Positions 9,363 through 20,834 of a stretch of DNA of 64,000 nucleotides are shown here, one piece after another. Origin of the DNA: Paraburkholderia sp. DHOC27 (lineage in GTDB: Bacteria; Pseudomonadota; Gammaproteobacteria; Burkholderiales; Burkholderiaceae). The notes under the pieces were generated by a model. The model had not been told where the DNA came from and did not search any database. It was given only the letters and a program-made list of their open reading frames with translations. The position numbers and the translations under genes are program-made. The stretch is from assembly GCF_003429005.1 (NCBI RefSeq), contig NZ_QVQV01000012.1, positions 62,001 through 126,000 of the forward strand. The letters run 5' to 3'. The stretch's first letter is position 1; every line of letters starts with the position of its first letter.

Positions 9363-10319
9363 GTGATTGACCGTATTCAGGCGATGCGCACGTTTATCCG
9401 TATCGTCGATACCCATAGTTTCACGCGTGCCGCGCAATCGTTGGACATGCCGCGCGCGACCGCGACCACGCTGGTGCAGAATCTCGAAGCCCTGCTTGGC
9501 ACCGCGCTGCTGGTGCGCACGACGCGGCGTCTGAGCCTGACGCCGGAAGGCGCGGAGTATTACGATCGTTGTACGCAGATCCTTGCCGATATCGACGAGA
9601 TGGAAGCGAGCCTGCGCCATGCCGCCGATCATCTGAGCGGCCGCCTGCGCGTGGAGATGCCGGCGGCGGTGGCGACCGCGCTGGTGCTGCCTGCGCTCGA
9701 CGATTTCCACGCGCGCTTTCCCAACATCGATCTGGCGATCGGCGTCAGCAATCGCCCGGTGGATCTGGTGGGCGAGGCGGTGGACTGCAGCATCCAGTTA
9801 GGCGAGTTGCCTGATTCGGGGCTGGTGGCGCGGCGTCTGGGCAGCCTCGAACACGTGACCTGCGCAAGCCCTGACTATCTCGAACGCTACGGCATGCCGA
9901 ACGATCTGGATGATCTGGCAAGGCACGTGGCGGTGAATTGTCTGTCGCCGCATAACGGGCGCGCGGTCGACTTCGATTTCGAAGTGGGCGGCAGCGCGCT
10001 CAACGTGAAGGTGGATGGCTTCGTGAAGGTGAGCGACGAGCAGGCCTATCTGACCTGCGGTCTGCAAGGGCTGGGCCTCATCCAGCCTGCGCGGATTGCC
10101 GCGCAGCCTTACCTCGACGCAGGGCTGCTGCGCGAGGTGCTGCCGCAGTGGAAGCCCACGCCGATGACGGTATCGGTGGCGTATGTGAAGAACCGCCGCG
10201 TGTCGCCGCGCGTACGGGCCTTCGTCGACTGGCTGGCGGTGCTGTTCGAACAGGCGGAGAGCGTCGATCAGGATCTGTCGCGGGTGCGGCAGTTGATGCG
10301 GGGGTTGCATCCGGCTTGA
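9363..10319 (+). CDS. LysR-family transcriptional regulator
   Basis: A 318-residue regulator with an N-terminal winged helix-turn-helix (about residues 5-65, including F-T-R-A-A-Q-S-L and L-E-A-L-L-G-T-A-L-L-V-R-T-T-R-R-L-S-L-T) and a LysR substrate-binding domain after residue 90. The GTG at 9363 is chosen because AGGAG sits at 9351-9355, seven bases upstream; an ATG at 9384 would lack a site. Its target is not evident: the upstream dehydrogenase is on the same strand 259 bases away, and the next gene downstream is unrelated. Such proteins usually sense a small metabolite; none can be named here. Confidence 0.9.
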   Translation: MIDRIQAMRTFIRIVDTHSFTRAAQSLDMPRATATTLVQNLEALLGTALLVRTTRRLSLTPEGAEYYDRCTQILADIDEMEASLRHAADHLSGRLRVEMPAAVATALVLPALDDFHARFPNIDLAIGVSNRPVDLVGEAVDCSIQLGELPDSGLVARRLGSLEHVTCASPDYLERYGMPNDLDDLARHVAVNCLSPHNGRAVDFDFEVGGSALNVKVDGFVKVSDEQAYLTCGLQGLGLIQPARIAAQPYLDAGLLREVLPQWKPTPMTVSVAYVKNRRVSPRVRAFVDWLAVLFEQAESVDQDLSRVRQLMRGLHPA

Positions 10320-10509
10320 TGGGGGTGATCGAGGAAAGGGACGCCGTGTCGAAAACGCGGCGCTTCCCCTTGCGAAACCCATCGCCTCGACGCATGCACG
10401 ATCAGAACAGATTGCACTGAACGGTTTCGTCAAATTTAGTCACGCGCATTGACCGGAGATTCTCGCGCGGATTATTTTCCACACCACGACGTAACCGAGC
10501 GCCTCTTAT

Positions 10510-11064
10510 ATGTACGTGGATCCTGACCCGGCGAGCATGCCGAAGCCCACCTGGAAAACCAGGCTAATCGTGGCGCTTGGTTTTGTCATCATGGTCGTTC
10601 TTGCACGAGACAAGTCGCATTTGCAGATAGCCACCGACTACAGGATCTTCACTTCGGTGAAGGAATCCGAATTGATCCACACGTCTGCGACTTTTGTTTC
10701 CATCAGTCCATTGACAGGGGCGCCGCCCGATCACGAGATTCAGACAATCGAATTCCCGGACGGCCATCGTGCGTCGGCCCGCTTCGTTGAACTTCCCACC
10801 GCTATCCCACGCAAACAACGCAGAGTTGGCCTTGGTAACTTTCAAGGCCATTCTCTCTGGAGACTCACCGATTGCACCAGACTCGATTTCGAATTGTTCA
10901 AGGACGCTCCGTCGTATTACTGGATTTATGCCGTTAGCTGCGACGGGGAGCCTGTATTGAGTTACCCGGACACCATGCGCTATTTGAGCAAGCAGATGGA
11001 TGTACTTGGTGTGGACCGAGACCCATACGGACCGATCACCCGCTTTTTCGTCAAGTTTCTGTAG
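10510..11064 (+). CDS. Small membrane-anchored protein of unknown function
   Basis: A 184-residue frame that I do not recognise. Residues about 16-34 (L-I-V-A-L-G-F-V-I-M-V-V-L-A) form one hydrophobic segment near the N-terminus, followed by a polar domain, so the bulk is probably periplasmic and tethered. An alternative start at 10537 (M-P-K-P-T-W) would leave a more typical signal anchor. Its composition is less GC-rich than neighbouring genes. Its end overlaps the end of the convergent narI by 14 bases. There is no evidence that it is part of nitrate respiration. Confidence 0.6.
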   Translation: MYVDPDPASMPKPTWKTRLIVALGFVIMVVLARDKSHLQIATDYRIFTSVKESELIHTSATFVSISPLTGAPPDHEIQTIEFPDGHRASARFVELPTAIPRKQRRVGLGNFQGHSLWRLTDCTRLDFELFKDAPSYYWIYAVSCDGEPVLSYPDTMRYLSKQMDVLGVDRDPYGPITRFFVKFL

Positions 11065-11785
11065 AAGCCTTGCGTTCTTTTGACATGTTCAGAAGCACAT
11101 TTAACCGCCGATCCCGCACCACCTGCCAGGGGCGCAGCGCATACGCAAGCGACGCGAAGCCGCTCCAGATATGCACGAGCCGCGTGAACGGGAAGATCAG
11201 GAACAACGTCATCCCGAGCACCATATGGGTCTTGAAGACCCAGCTCGCCTCGGCGACGAGCGCAGCCGCCCCCGCCTGAAACGTCACGATATGCTGGGCC
11301 CAGCCGGCCAGCGCGAGCATCATGCTGCCGTCCAGATGCTGCGCGGAAAGCGGGATCGTGCCCAGACCCAATACCACCTGCAACCAGAGCAGTACGAGCA
11401 GAACGATATCGCTCGGCTTCGAATGCGTGCGTATCCGGACGTCGCCAAGACGACGCCACAACAGCAGCGTCAAGCCCACGAAGGTCAGCAGGCCGGCGAT
11501 TCCGCCAGACACCATCGCCACCACCTGTTTCGCGCCGGCGCTGATCAACGACTCGTACAGCGCATGCGGCGTGAGCATGCCGAAGAAATGCCCGAACAGC
11601 AGAAACAGCACGCCGATGTGAAACAGATTGCTGCCACAGCGCAGTGTGCCCATGCGCAACAGTTGCGACGAGTCGCTCTTCCACGTGTACTGATCACGGT
11701 CGTAGCGCAACAGGCTGCCGATCAAAAACACCGCGAGACAGACGTAGGGGTAGATGCCAAACAAAAAACTGTCGAGGTAGGTCAT
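11051..11785 (-). CDS. narI: Respiratory nitrate reductase gamma subunit (cytochrome b)
   Basis: The 244-residue membrane subunit of the NarGHI complex. It takes electrons from quinol at the periplasmic side and passes them through two b hemes to NarH. Five transmembrane helices are visible. The four heme-ligand histidines fall at residues 56, 66, 187 and 205, as in E. coli NarI. The ATG at 11783-11785 overlaps the end of narJ by four bases and has AAGGA upstream, so translation is coupled; the longer open frame is rejected. It is the last gene of the nar operon. Confidence 0.97.
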   Translation of the reverse strand: MTYLDSFLFGIYPYVCLAVFLIGSLLRYDRDQYTWKSDSSQLLRMGTLRCGSNLFHIGVLFLLFGHFFGMLTPHALYESLISAGAKQVVAMVSGGIAGLLTFVGLTLLLWRRLGDVRIRTHSKPSDIVLLVLLWLQVVLGLGTIPLSAQHLDGSMMLALAGWAQHIVTFQAGAAALVAEASWVFKTHMVLGMTLFLIFPFTRLVHIWSGFASLAYALRPWQVVRDRRLNVLLNMSKERKASTET

Positions 11786-12552
11786 GCCGGGGTTCCTTGA
11801 ATCGGTCTCGTGCGGTCCGGCGCAGCCTCGCGCGGGACGAACTGGATTGGCTGAACGCGCGGCGCGCTCCCCTGGCCGGTAGCGGAACATCCGGCAAATG
11901 CCGCTGGCTCCGCCCATTGTTCATCGAGTTCGGGCACGGGCCCGTGTTCGCGTTCGTGTTGCTGTTGGCGTTCGGCTTCCGCCGCGCCGACGCACCGCTC
12001 GTCGGCGAGCACTGGCACCCCGGCAAGATCCAGCGCCGCCGCCAGCGCCGCCGCATAAGGACTGCGCTCGCGAACCAGCGCGGTGTGAATGGCCTGCATC
12101 AGATGTGCGATCTCGCCCAGGAACGCCCTGGCAACGTCTTCCGTTTGCATGGCGGCAAACTCCAGCACGACCGGCAGATAGTCAGGCAGTTCGCCGGGGG
12201 CAAGCAGCAACCCCTGCTGCGCATAGGTTTCCTGCAGATCGATCAGGGCCGGGCCACGCTCGCGCGAATCGCCGTGCACATGTTCGAACAGGTGCAGCGA
12301 AGTCCGCCGTCCCCGGTCGAAGGTATCCACATAGCGGGCTTCGGCTTCGAGCGGATCGGTTGCGCACAGATCGTCCATCAATGCCGCCAGCGCCAGGCGC
12401 GACGCGTCGCTCAGCACGCTTTCAGTATCAGCGAGGGCATGCGTTTGCAAGGCCTCCTTGAGCTGCGGCAAGTGCGTGCGCAACGCCGCGTCCGGGTAGC
12501 CCAGCAGCGCGGCGATCACGCGCGCCGTCACATAGTGCGATTGGTTCGTCAT
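11782..12552 (-). CDS. narJ: Nitrate reductase assembly chaperone
   Basis: A 256-residue cytoplasmic chaperone of the NarJ/TorD family that binds NarG and helps insert the molybdenum cofactor before the complex joins NarI; it is not part of the final enzyme. The helical NarJ fold is supported by A-L-L-G-Y-P-D near the start and Y-V-D-T-F-D-R-G-R-R-T-S-L-H-L-F-E-H-V-H-G in the middle, a strongly conserved family block. The C-terminal 60 residues are low-complexity and longer than in E. coli NarJ. It sits between narH (9 bases away) and narI (4-base overlap). Confidence 0.96.
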   Translation of the reverse strand: MTNQSHYVTARVIAALLGYPDAALRTHLPQLKEALQTHALADTESVLSDASRLALAALMDDLCATDPLEAEARYVDTFDRGRRTSLHLFEHVHGDSRERGPALIDLQETYAQQGLLLAPGELPDYLPVVLEFAAMQTEDVARAFLGEIAHLMQAIHTALVRERSPYAAALAAALDLAGVPVLADERCVGAAEAERQQQHEREHGPVPELDEQWAEPAAFAGCSATGQGSAPRVQPIQFVPREAAPDRTRPIQGTPA

Positions 12553-12561
12553 GCTTTACTC

Positions 12562-14081
<1,520 letters not shown>

Positions 14082-14085
<4 letters not shown>

Positions 14086-17000
14086 GCCCGAACTCCCTTG
14101 TTTGCCGCGTTGCTCGCGACGGCGTGCTCGTCATCCAGCCAGTCCACCTTCGCCATCTTTCGCACGATGACAAATTCGTCGCGGTTGGTGCCGATGGTTC
14201 CGTAGTAGTTGAAGCCATAGCTCAGTTGCGCATAGCCGCCAATCATGTGAGTGGGCTTGAGTACGATGCGGGTCACCGAGTTATGGATGCCGCCGCGCGT
14301 ACCAGTGATTTCCGAGCCCGGCACGTTGATGATCTTTTCCTGCGCGTGATACATCATCACCATGCCGGGGTTGACGCGCTGGCTCACCACCGCGCGCGCG
14401 GCAATGGCGCCGTTGGTGTTGAACAGTTCGACCCAGTCGTTGTCCACGATGCCCGCCTTCCGCGCGTCGTCCTCGCTGAGCCAGATCACGGGGCCGCCAC
14501 GGTTGAGCGTCAGCATCAGCAGGTTGTCGCTGTACGTGCTGTGGATGCCCCACTTCTGGTGCGGCGTGATGAAGTTCAGCGCGATTTCCGTGTGGCCATT
14601 GGGCCGGCGATCCTGCATCGGCGAAGCAGCCTTCAAATCGACCGGCGGCCGGTAGCTCACGAATCCTTCGCCGAAATCGCGCATCCACGGATGGTCCTGA
14701 TAGAACTGCTGGCGCCCGGTCAGGGTGCGCCACGGAATCAGTTCGTGGACGTTGGTATAGCCCGCGTTGTACGAAACCTTTTCGCTTTCCAGACCGCTCC
14801 ACGTGGGTGACGAAATGATCTTGCGCGGCTGCGCCTGCACATCGCGATAACGGATCTTCTCGTCCTCGCGATGCATGGCCAGATGAGTGTGATCGCGGCC
14901 GGTGATCTTCGAGAGCGCTTCCCATGCCTTGACCGCCACGTGGCCGTTGGTTTCCGGCGCGAGCATCAGCACGACTTCGCATGCGTCGATGTCGCTGTCG
15001 ATCTTCGCCAGCCCCTCAGTCGTCCCCGCCTCGCGCACCGTGCCATTCAGTTCGGCCAGTTGCGCGACTTCGGTGCCGGTTGGCCACGTGATGCCCTTGC
15101 CGCCATTGCCCACCTTGTCCATCAACGGACCGAGCGCCGTGAAACGCTTGTACACGTTCGGGTAGTCGCGTTCGATCACGCTCACCTGCGGCGCGGTCTT
15201 GCCCGGCACGAGCGCGCATTCGCCGCGCTTCCAGTCGCGCACCTCGAAGGGCTGCGCCAGTTCACCCGGCGTGTCGTGCATCATCGGGCTCAGCACGACG
15301 TCCTGCTCCACGCCGAGATGCCCGACGCACACTTCACTGAATGTCTTCGCGAAGCCTTTGTAGATCTCCCAGTCGCTGCGCGCCTGCCACGCCGGATCCA
15401 CTGCGCTCGACAGCGGGTGGATGAACGGATGCATGTCGCTCGTATTCAGGTCGTTCTTTTCGTACCAGGTCGCCGTGGGCAGCACGATGTCCGAATAAAG
15501 ACAGGTCGTGCTCATGCGGAAATCCAGCGTGACCAGCAGGTCGAGCTTGCCTTCGGGCGCCTTGTCATGCCATTGCACTTCCTGCGGCTTTGCATCGTCC
15601 GCGCCAAGGTCACGGCCTTGCACGCCGTGCTTCGTACCCAGCAAATGCTTCAGGAAGTACTCGTGCCCCTTGCCGGACGAGCCGAGCAGATTGGACCGCC
15701 AGACGAACATGTTACGCGGCCAGTTGTCCGGATGATCCGGGTCTTCGCAACTCATGCGCAGCGAGCCGTCCGTCAGGCTGCGCGCCACATGCTCTTTGGG
15801 CTCGACGCCGGCTGCGCGTGCAGCACGCGCCACCTGCAGCGGATTGCTCTGCAACTGCGGCGCGGACGGCAGCCAGCCCATGCGTTCGGCGCGCACGTTG
15901 TAGTCGATCAGCGAACCGGCATGGCGCGTCTGGTCCGCGAGCGGCGAGAGAATTTCCTCGACGCCGAGTTTCTCGTAGCGCCACTGATCCGTATGGGCAT
16001 AGAAGAAGCTGGTGGAGTTCATCTGGCGCGGCGGACGCAGCCAGTCCAGTGCGAAAGCAAGCGCCGTCCAGCCGGTTTGCGGGCGCAGCTTTTCCTGGCC
16101 GACGTAATGGGCCCAGCCGCCGCCGCTCTGGCCCACGCAACCGCACAGCATCAGCAGGTTGATCACTCCGCGGTAATTCATGTCGGCGTGATACCAGTGA
16201 TTCATCGCCGCGCCGATTATGATCATCGACTTGCCGTGCGTGCGCTCCGCGTTGTCCGCGAACTCGCGCGCCACGGTGATGACCTGGGCGCGCGGCACGC
16301 CGGTGATCTTCTCCTGCCAGGCGGGCGTGTACGGCACATCGTCGTCGTAACTCGCCGCGCCGCCGCAGCCGCTCTCTACCCCGCGGTCTACCCCATAATT
16401 CGCGGCCAGCAGATCGAACACGGTGGCGACCAGCGCTTCGCGCGCTTCACCGTGCTTGCCGAGCGGGATGCGCACGGCCGGCACCGAGCGCGCCAGCACG
16501 TCAGCTTGCTTGCTGGCAGTGAAATGCGGCGTGTCGATGCCGCCAAAGTAAGGAAAGCCAACCGTCACGATGTCATGCGGCTGCGCGCCGTCTTCGAGCA
16601 CGGAGAGCCTGAGCGTAACCTCGTCGCCGTGCCGGCCCTCCTTTGCTTCGAGATTCCAGCGGCCCGCGTCCGCGCGGCCTTCCGGACCCCAGCGAAAGCC
16701 GATCGAACCATGTGGCAACACCACCTTGCCCGTCTGGTCGAAGGCCACGGTTTTCCACTCGGGGTGATTGTCCTGGCCGAGCTGACCGTTGAAGTCGCTC
16801 GCGCGCACGTAACGGTCGGGCACCATCACGGTGCGACCGTCGGGCAGCGTCTGTTCCTTGAGCAGGACGAGCAACGGCAGATCGGTGTAGCGCCGTGCAT
16901 AGTCGTCGAAATAGGCGCTGCGCCGCTCGAAATAGAACTCGCGCAGGATCACGTGGCCCATCGCCATCGCGAGCGCCGCGTCGGTGCCTTGCCGTGGATG

Positions 17001-17888
17001 CAGCCACAGGTCGGCCAGTTTGCTGACTTCAGCGTAGTCCGGTGTGACCGCAACGGTCTTGGCACCGCGATAGCGCACTTCGGTGAAAAAATGCGCGTCG
17101 GGCGTGCGGGTCTGCGGCACGTTCGAACCCCACGCAATCAGGTAGCTCGAGTTGTACCAGTCGGCTGATTCCGGCACGTCGGTCTGCTCGCCCCACACTT
17201 GCGGACTGGACGGCGGCAGGTCGCAGTACCAGTCGTAAAAGCTCATGCACACGCCGCCGATCAGGCTCAGGTAGCGGCTGCCCGCCGCGTAGCTCACCAT
17301 CGACATGGCCGGAATCGGCGAGAAGCCGATGATGCGATCCGGTCCGTGCTGCTTGATGGTGTAGACATTGGCGGCGGCAATGATCTCGTTGATCTCGTCC
17401 CACTCAGCCCGTACGAACCCGCCGAGGCCGCGCTGGCTCTGATAGTCGCGGCGTTGCGCGTCGTTTTCGACGAGAGTCGCCCATGCGTCGACGGCGCTCA
17501 GCGCCACCGCTCGCGCCGCACGCCAATGCTTGAGCAGCCGGGCGCGCACCAGCGGGTATTTCACGCGGTTCGCGCTATACAGGTACCAGCTATAGCTCGC
17601 GCCGCGCGCACAGCCACGCGGTTCGTGATTGGGCAGATCGGCGCGGGTGCGCGGGTAGTCGGTCTGCTGAGTCTCCCATGCAACGATGCCGCCCTTCACG
17701 TGAATCTTCCACGAACACGAGCCGGTGCAGTTCACGCCGTGTGTCGAGCGCACGATCTTGTCGTGCTGCCAGCGGTTCCGATAAGCGTCTTCCCACGTGC
17801 GGTCCTCGCCCGTGGTCACGCCGTGGCCGTTTGCGAAACGCGCCCTGGGCTGCGAAAAGTATTTGAGTTTGTCGAGAAAGTGGCTCAT
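14082..17888 (-). CDS. narG: Respiratory nitrate reductase alpha subunit (molybdenum)
   Basis: The 1268-residue catalytic subunit, which reduces nitrate to nitrite at a bis-MGD molybdenum centre on the cytoplasmic side. The FS0 4Fe-4S cluster ligands are the family-typical His50, Cys54, Cys58 and Cys93. The molybdenum ligand is expected to be the Asp in A-D-W-Y-N-S, near residue 225. The start S-H-F-L-D-K-L-K-Y-F keeps the remnant N-terminal motif of NarG proteins but has no functional twin-arginine signal. Length is close to the usual 1240-1260. It is the first reductase gene, 37 bases after the second transporter gene. Confidence 0.98.
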
Positions 17889-17925
17889 GGTGTGGGTCCG
17901 TTAGCGTTTGGTTGGCATGCCGCGC

Positions 17926-19365
17926 TCAGCACGGCATCTCGGCGTGGCGCCGCGCGTAGAACCACCATGTCAGTCCAATGCACAGCAGGTAGAAAGCGAA
18001 GAAACCGTACAGCGCGAGTTCGGGGCCGCCGGTGGCGACAATCGAACTACCGTAGCTCTTCGGAATGAAGAAGCCACCGTATGCGCCGATTGCACCCGCA
18101 AAACCGATGGCAGCCGCGCCCTCGGTATTGCCTTCACGGTTCGCGTGCGCGAGGGCTTCCGCATCGTTGGTACGTACGCCGCGCAAACGCAGATTGAGAA
18201 AGATCACGGGGATCATGCGAAAGGTCGACCCGTTACCGATCCCGGTGGTGAGAAAGAGCAGCAGAAACATGACGAAGAAGCCAGCGAAGCTGCCCTGCTC
18301 CGAACCCCAGGGCAACGCAAATGCCGAGCCACCCGTCTTCGGCAGGAAATACACCACGCCCGCCACCGCGAGCGCCATCACGACGAAGTTCCATAGCGTG
18401 ACGCGTGCGCCGCCCAGACGATCCGCGAGCCAGCCGCCCACCGGACGGATGGCCGCGCCAAGCAGCGGACCGACCCATGCATAGGTCAACGGATTGACGT
18501 CGGGAAAGAGCGCCTTGACCAGCAGCGGGAAGCCCGCGGCATAACCGATGAACGAGCCGAACGTGCCGAGATAGAGCGTGCACATGAGCCAGTTGTGGCG
18601 GCTGCGGAAAATCGCCGCCTGGGTTGCGAACGATGCCCTGGCGTCGGCCAGATCGTTCATGCCGAACCAGGCCGCCAGCGCGGAGATGGCGATCCACGGC
18701 ACCCAGATAAAGGCGGCGTTCTGCATCCAGACGAGCGAGCTATGGCCAGCCTTGAGCATGGTCTGGGGTTCGCCGCCGAGCACCCCGAAAATGCCGGCCG
18801 TCACCACCAGCGGCGACAGGAACTGCACCGCCGACACCCCGAGGTTGCCAAAGCCGCCGTTCACGCCGAGCGCCGAGCCCTTGCGCGCCTTCGGAAAGAA
18901 GAAGCTGATGTTGGCCATGCTGGAGCTGAAATTGCCGCCGCCGAGACCGCACAGCAAGGCCAGCAGCAACATGGTGGGATAGCTGGTGGTGGGGTCCTGC
19001 ACCGCGAGACCAATGCCGACGGCGGGAATCAGCAGCGACGCCGTGGAGATTGCCGTCCAGCGCCGGCCGCCGAAAATCGGCACCATGAACGAATAGAAAA
19101 TCCGCAAGGTGGCGCCGGACAGCGACGGCGCCGCCGCGAGCCAGAACAGTTGATTGGTCGAATAGTGGAAGCCGAGCGAAGGCAGACTCACCGCCACCAC
19201 GCTCCAGACCTGCCAGATGGCGAAGGCCAGAAACAGCGCGGGCACCGAGATCCACAGATTGAGCCGGGCGATGGATTCGCCCTGCTGTTGCCAGAATGCC
19301 TTGTCTTCAGGCATCCAGATTTTGAGCGTGCGGCCAGCCCGCGCGCCCGTTGTCGAGCTATTCAT
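17926..19365 (-). CDS. narK2: Nitrate/nitrite antiporter, NarK type (second transporter)
   Basis: A 479-residue major facilitator protein with twelve predicted membrane helices. The block G-G-G-N-F-S-S-S-M-A-N-I-S-F-F-F-P is almost the same as in E. coli NarK, which imports nitrate in exchange for nitrite; the second nitrate signature G-F-G-N-L-G-V-S follows. The ATG at 19363-19365 has AGGAG upstream and overlaps the stop of the previous transporter by four bases, so the longer frame to 19491 is rejected. Placement before narG fits delivery of nitrate to a cytoplasmic active site and removal of nitrite. Confidence 0.93.
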   Translation of the reverse strand: MNSSTTGARAGRTLKIWMPEDKAFWQQQGESIARLNLWISVPALFLAFAIWQVWSVVAVSLPSLGFHYSTNQLFWLAAAPSLSGATLRIFYSFMVPIFGGRRWTAISTASLLIPAVGIGLAVQDPTTSYPTMLLLALLCGLGGGNFSSSMANISFFFPKARKGSALGVNGGFGNLGVSAVQFLSPLVVTAGIFGVLGGEPQTMLKAGHSSLVWMQNAAFIWVPWIAISALAAWFGMNDLADARASFATQAAIFRSRHNWLMCTLYLGTFGSFIGYAAGFPLLVKALFPDVNPLTYAWVGPLLGAAIRPVGGWLADRLGGARVTLWNFVVMALAVAGVVYFLPKTGGSAFALPWGSEQGSFAGFFVMFLLLFLTTGIGNGSTFRMIPVIFLNLRLRGVRTNDAEALAHANREGNTEGAAAIGFAGAIGAYGGFFIPKSYGSSIVATGGPELALYGFFAFYLLCIGLTWWFYARRHAEMPC

Positions 19366-20684
19366 GATCGTGCTCCTGCTTGATGAGCGTCTGTGGCCGG
19401 TCCAGTGCGGACCTGCGACGCGGCTGGGTTGCGACCCATCACGTCGGTGCGGCGGACTTCGGTGAGATACATCCAGACGAGCGAGACCCACACCACGCCG
19501 TAGAGCAGCATGAATGCACTCGAGCGAACCCCGGTGAGATCGACCAGCAGACCGAACAGGATCGGCAATACGAACCCGCCGAGACCGCCGGCGAGCCCGA
19601 CGATTCCCGAGATCGCGCCGATGTTCTGCGGGAATTCATCGCCGATGTATTTGAAGACGCTAGCCTTGCCAAACGCAAAGGCAATGCCGAGTACGAACAT
19701 CAGCACCGTGAACCAGACTACGTTCAGGCCCAGATGAAATGATTTCGGACCACTGACTGAGGCGATGGTGAAATCCGTTTGCGGATAGCTGAGCACGAAC
19801 AGGCATATCCAGCTCACCCACATGACCCACCAGGTGACGCGATGCGCGCCGTAACGGTCGGAGAGGCCTCCCCCCACCGCGCGCAGGATGCCGCCGGGCA
19901 GCGAAAAGCAGGCCGCCAGCAAGGCGGCAGAGCGAATGTCGAGACCGTATTCGTCGACGTAGTAATGCACCATCCACAGCGACAGCGCGACATAACCGCC
20001 GAACACGATGCTGTAGTACTGGCAATACTTGAGCACGCGCGGATCCTTGAGCGCCTTCAACTGATCGACGAAGCGGGTCTGGTTCGGCACGAGGTGGGAC
20101 GGGTCGCTGGCGCTGACGAGCCAGAACAGCACCGCTGCGGCTAGCATGGCGAGTGCGTAGACCTGGGCCACCATGCCCCAGCCGAACGCCACCACGATGG
20201 CGGGCGCGACGAACTTGTTGACAGCGGCGCCCGAATTGCCCGCGCCGAAGATGCCCATGGCGAGGCCGCGACGCTCCTGCGGGAACCAGCGCGCCACATA
20301 GGGCGTGCCAACCGAAAACGCGCCGCCCGCCAGCCCTACAAAGAGCCCCAGCACGAGGAAATGCCAGTACGCCGTGGCGTAACTCATGAGCCAGATGGCC
20401 GGCACGGTGACGAGCATCAGCACGTCCATGACGAGGCGGCCGCCGTAGCGGTCGGTCCAGATGCCGAGCGGCACGCGCACCAGCGAACCGGTCAGCACCG
20501 GCAACGCCGCGAGCATGCCGAACTCGGTCTCGTTCAGATGCAATTCCTTGCGGATCGGAATGCCGATCACGCCGAACATCATCCAGACCATGAAGCACAC
20601 GGTAAACGCTACGGTGCTGACGGCGAGCACAGACCAGGATTGCCGCCTGCGTGCCGCGTCCCAGACTGCCGTTGTCTGTGTCAC
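19362..20684 (-). CDS. narK1: Nitrate transporter, NarK1 type (first transporter)
   Basis: A 440-residue, twelve-helix major facilitator protein of the nitrate/nitrite porter family, but of the shorter NarK1 branch (A-G-G-A-F-S-V-G-T-P-Y-V-A-R-W-F-P and F-G-A-G-N-S-G-A-A-V-N-K). That branch is thought to bring in nitrate with protons and so start respiration before nitrite builds up. The GTG at 20682-20684 is chosen because AAAGGAG lies 7 bases upstream; earlier in-frame codons have no site. The gene overlaps narK2 by four bases. In some bacteria the two transporters are fused; here they are separate genes. Confidence 0.9.
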   Translation of the reverse strand: MTQTTAVWDAARRRQSWSVLAVSTVAFTVCFMVWMMFGVIGIPIRKELHLNETEFGMLAALPVLTGSLVRVPLGIWTDRYGGRLVMDVLMLVTVPAIWLMSYATAYWHFLVLGLFVGLAGGAFSVGTPYVARWFPQERRGLAMGIFGAGNSGAAVNKFVAPAIVVAFGWGMVAQVYALAMLAAAVLFWLVSASDPSHLVPNQTRFVDQLKALKDPRVLKYCQYYSIVFGGYVALSLWMVHYYVDEYGLDIRSAALLAACFSLPGGILRAVGGGLSDRYGAHRVTWWVMWVSWICLFVLSYPQTDFTIASVSGPKSFHLGLNVVWFTVLMFVLGIAFAFGKASVFKYIGDEFPQNIGAISGIVGLAGGLGGFVLPILFGLLVDLTGVRSSAFMLLYGVVWVSLVWMYLTEVRRTDVMGRNPAASQVRTGPATDAHQAGARS

Positions 20685-20792
20685 GCCAATACTCCTTTTT
20701 TCATGACATAGACTTTGGCCGATCGCGCGTGCGGCGAACATCCGCCAAACGGCCAGGCCAGTCACGGCAGAAGGAGTAGTGACGTGCGCCGC

Positions 20793-20810
20793 ATAGTTCT
20801 TTTGAACTAT
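20793..20810. promoter_or_regulatory. Perfect inverted repeat, candidate NarL operator
   Basis: ATAGTTC-TTTT-GAACTAT, with 7-bp arms, lies between narL and narK1, about 109 bases before the narK1 start. Read as a 7-2-7 pair (TAGTTCT-TT-TGAACTA) it is close to the NarL heptamer pattern TACYYMT but has a G at the third position of each half. No T-run follows, so a terminator is unlikely. The operator role is inference. Confidence 0.45.
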
Positions 20811-20834
20811 GGGGACGACGTGATAGCGGAAAAC

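Noticed and set aside
14871..17168. A 765-residue open frame opposite narG
   Set aside because: Same reason: antisense to a certain gene, biased composition and no domain pattern.
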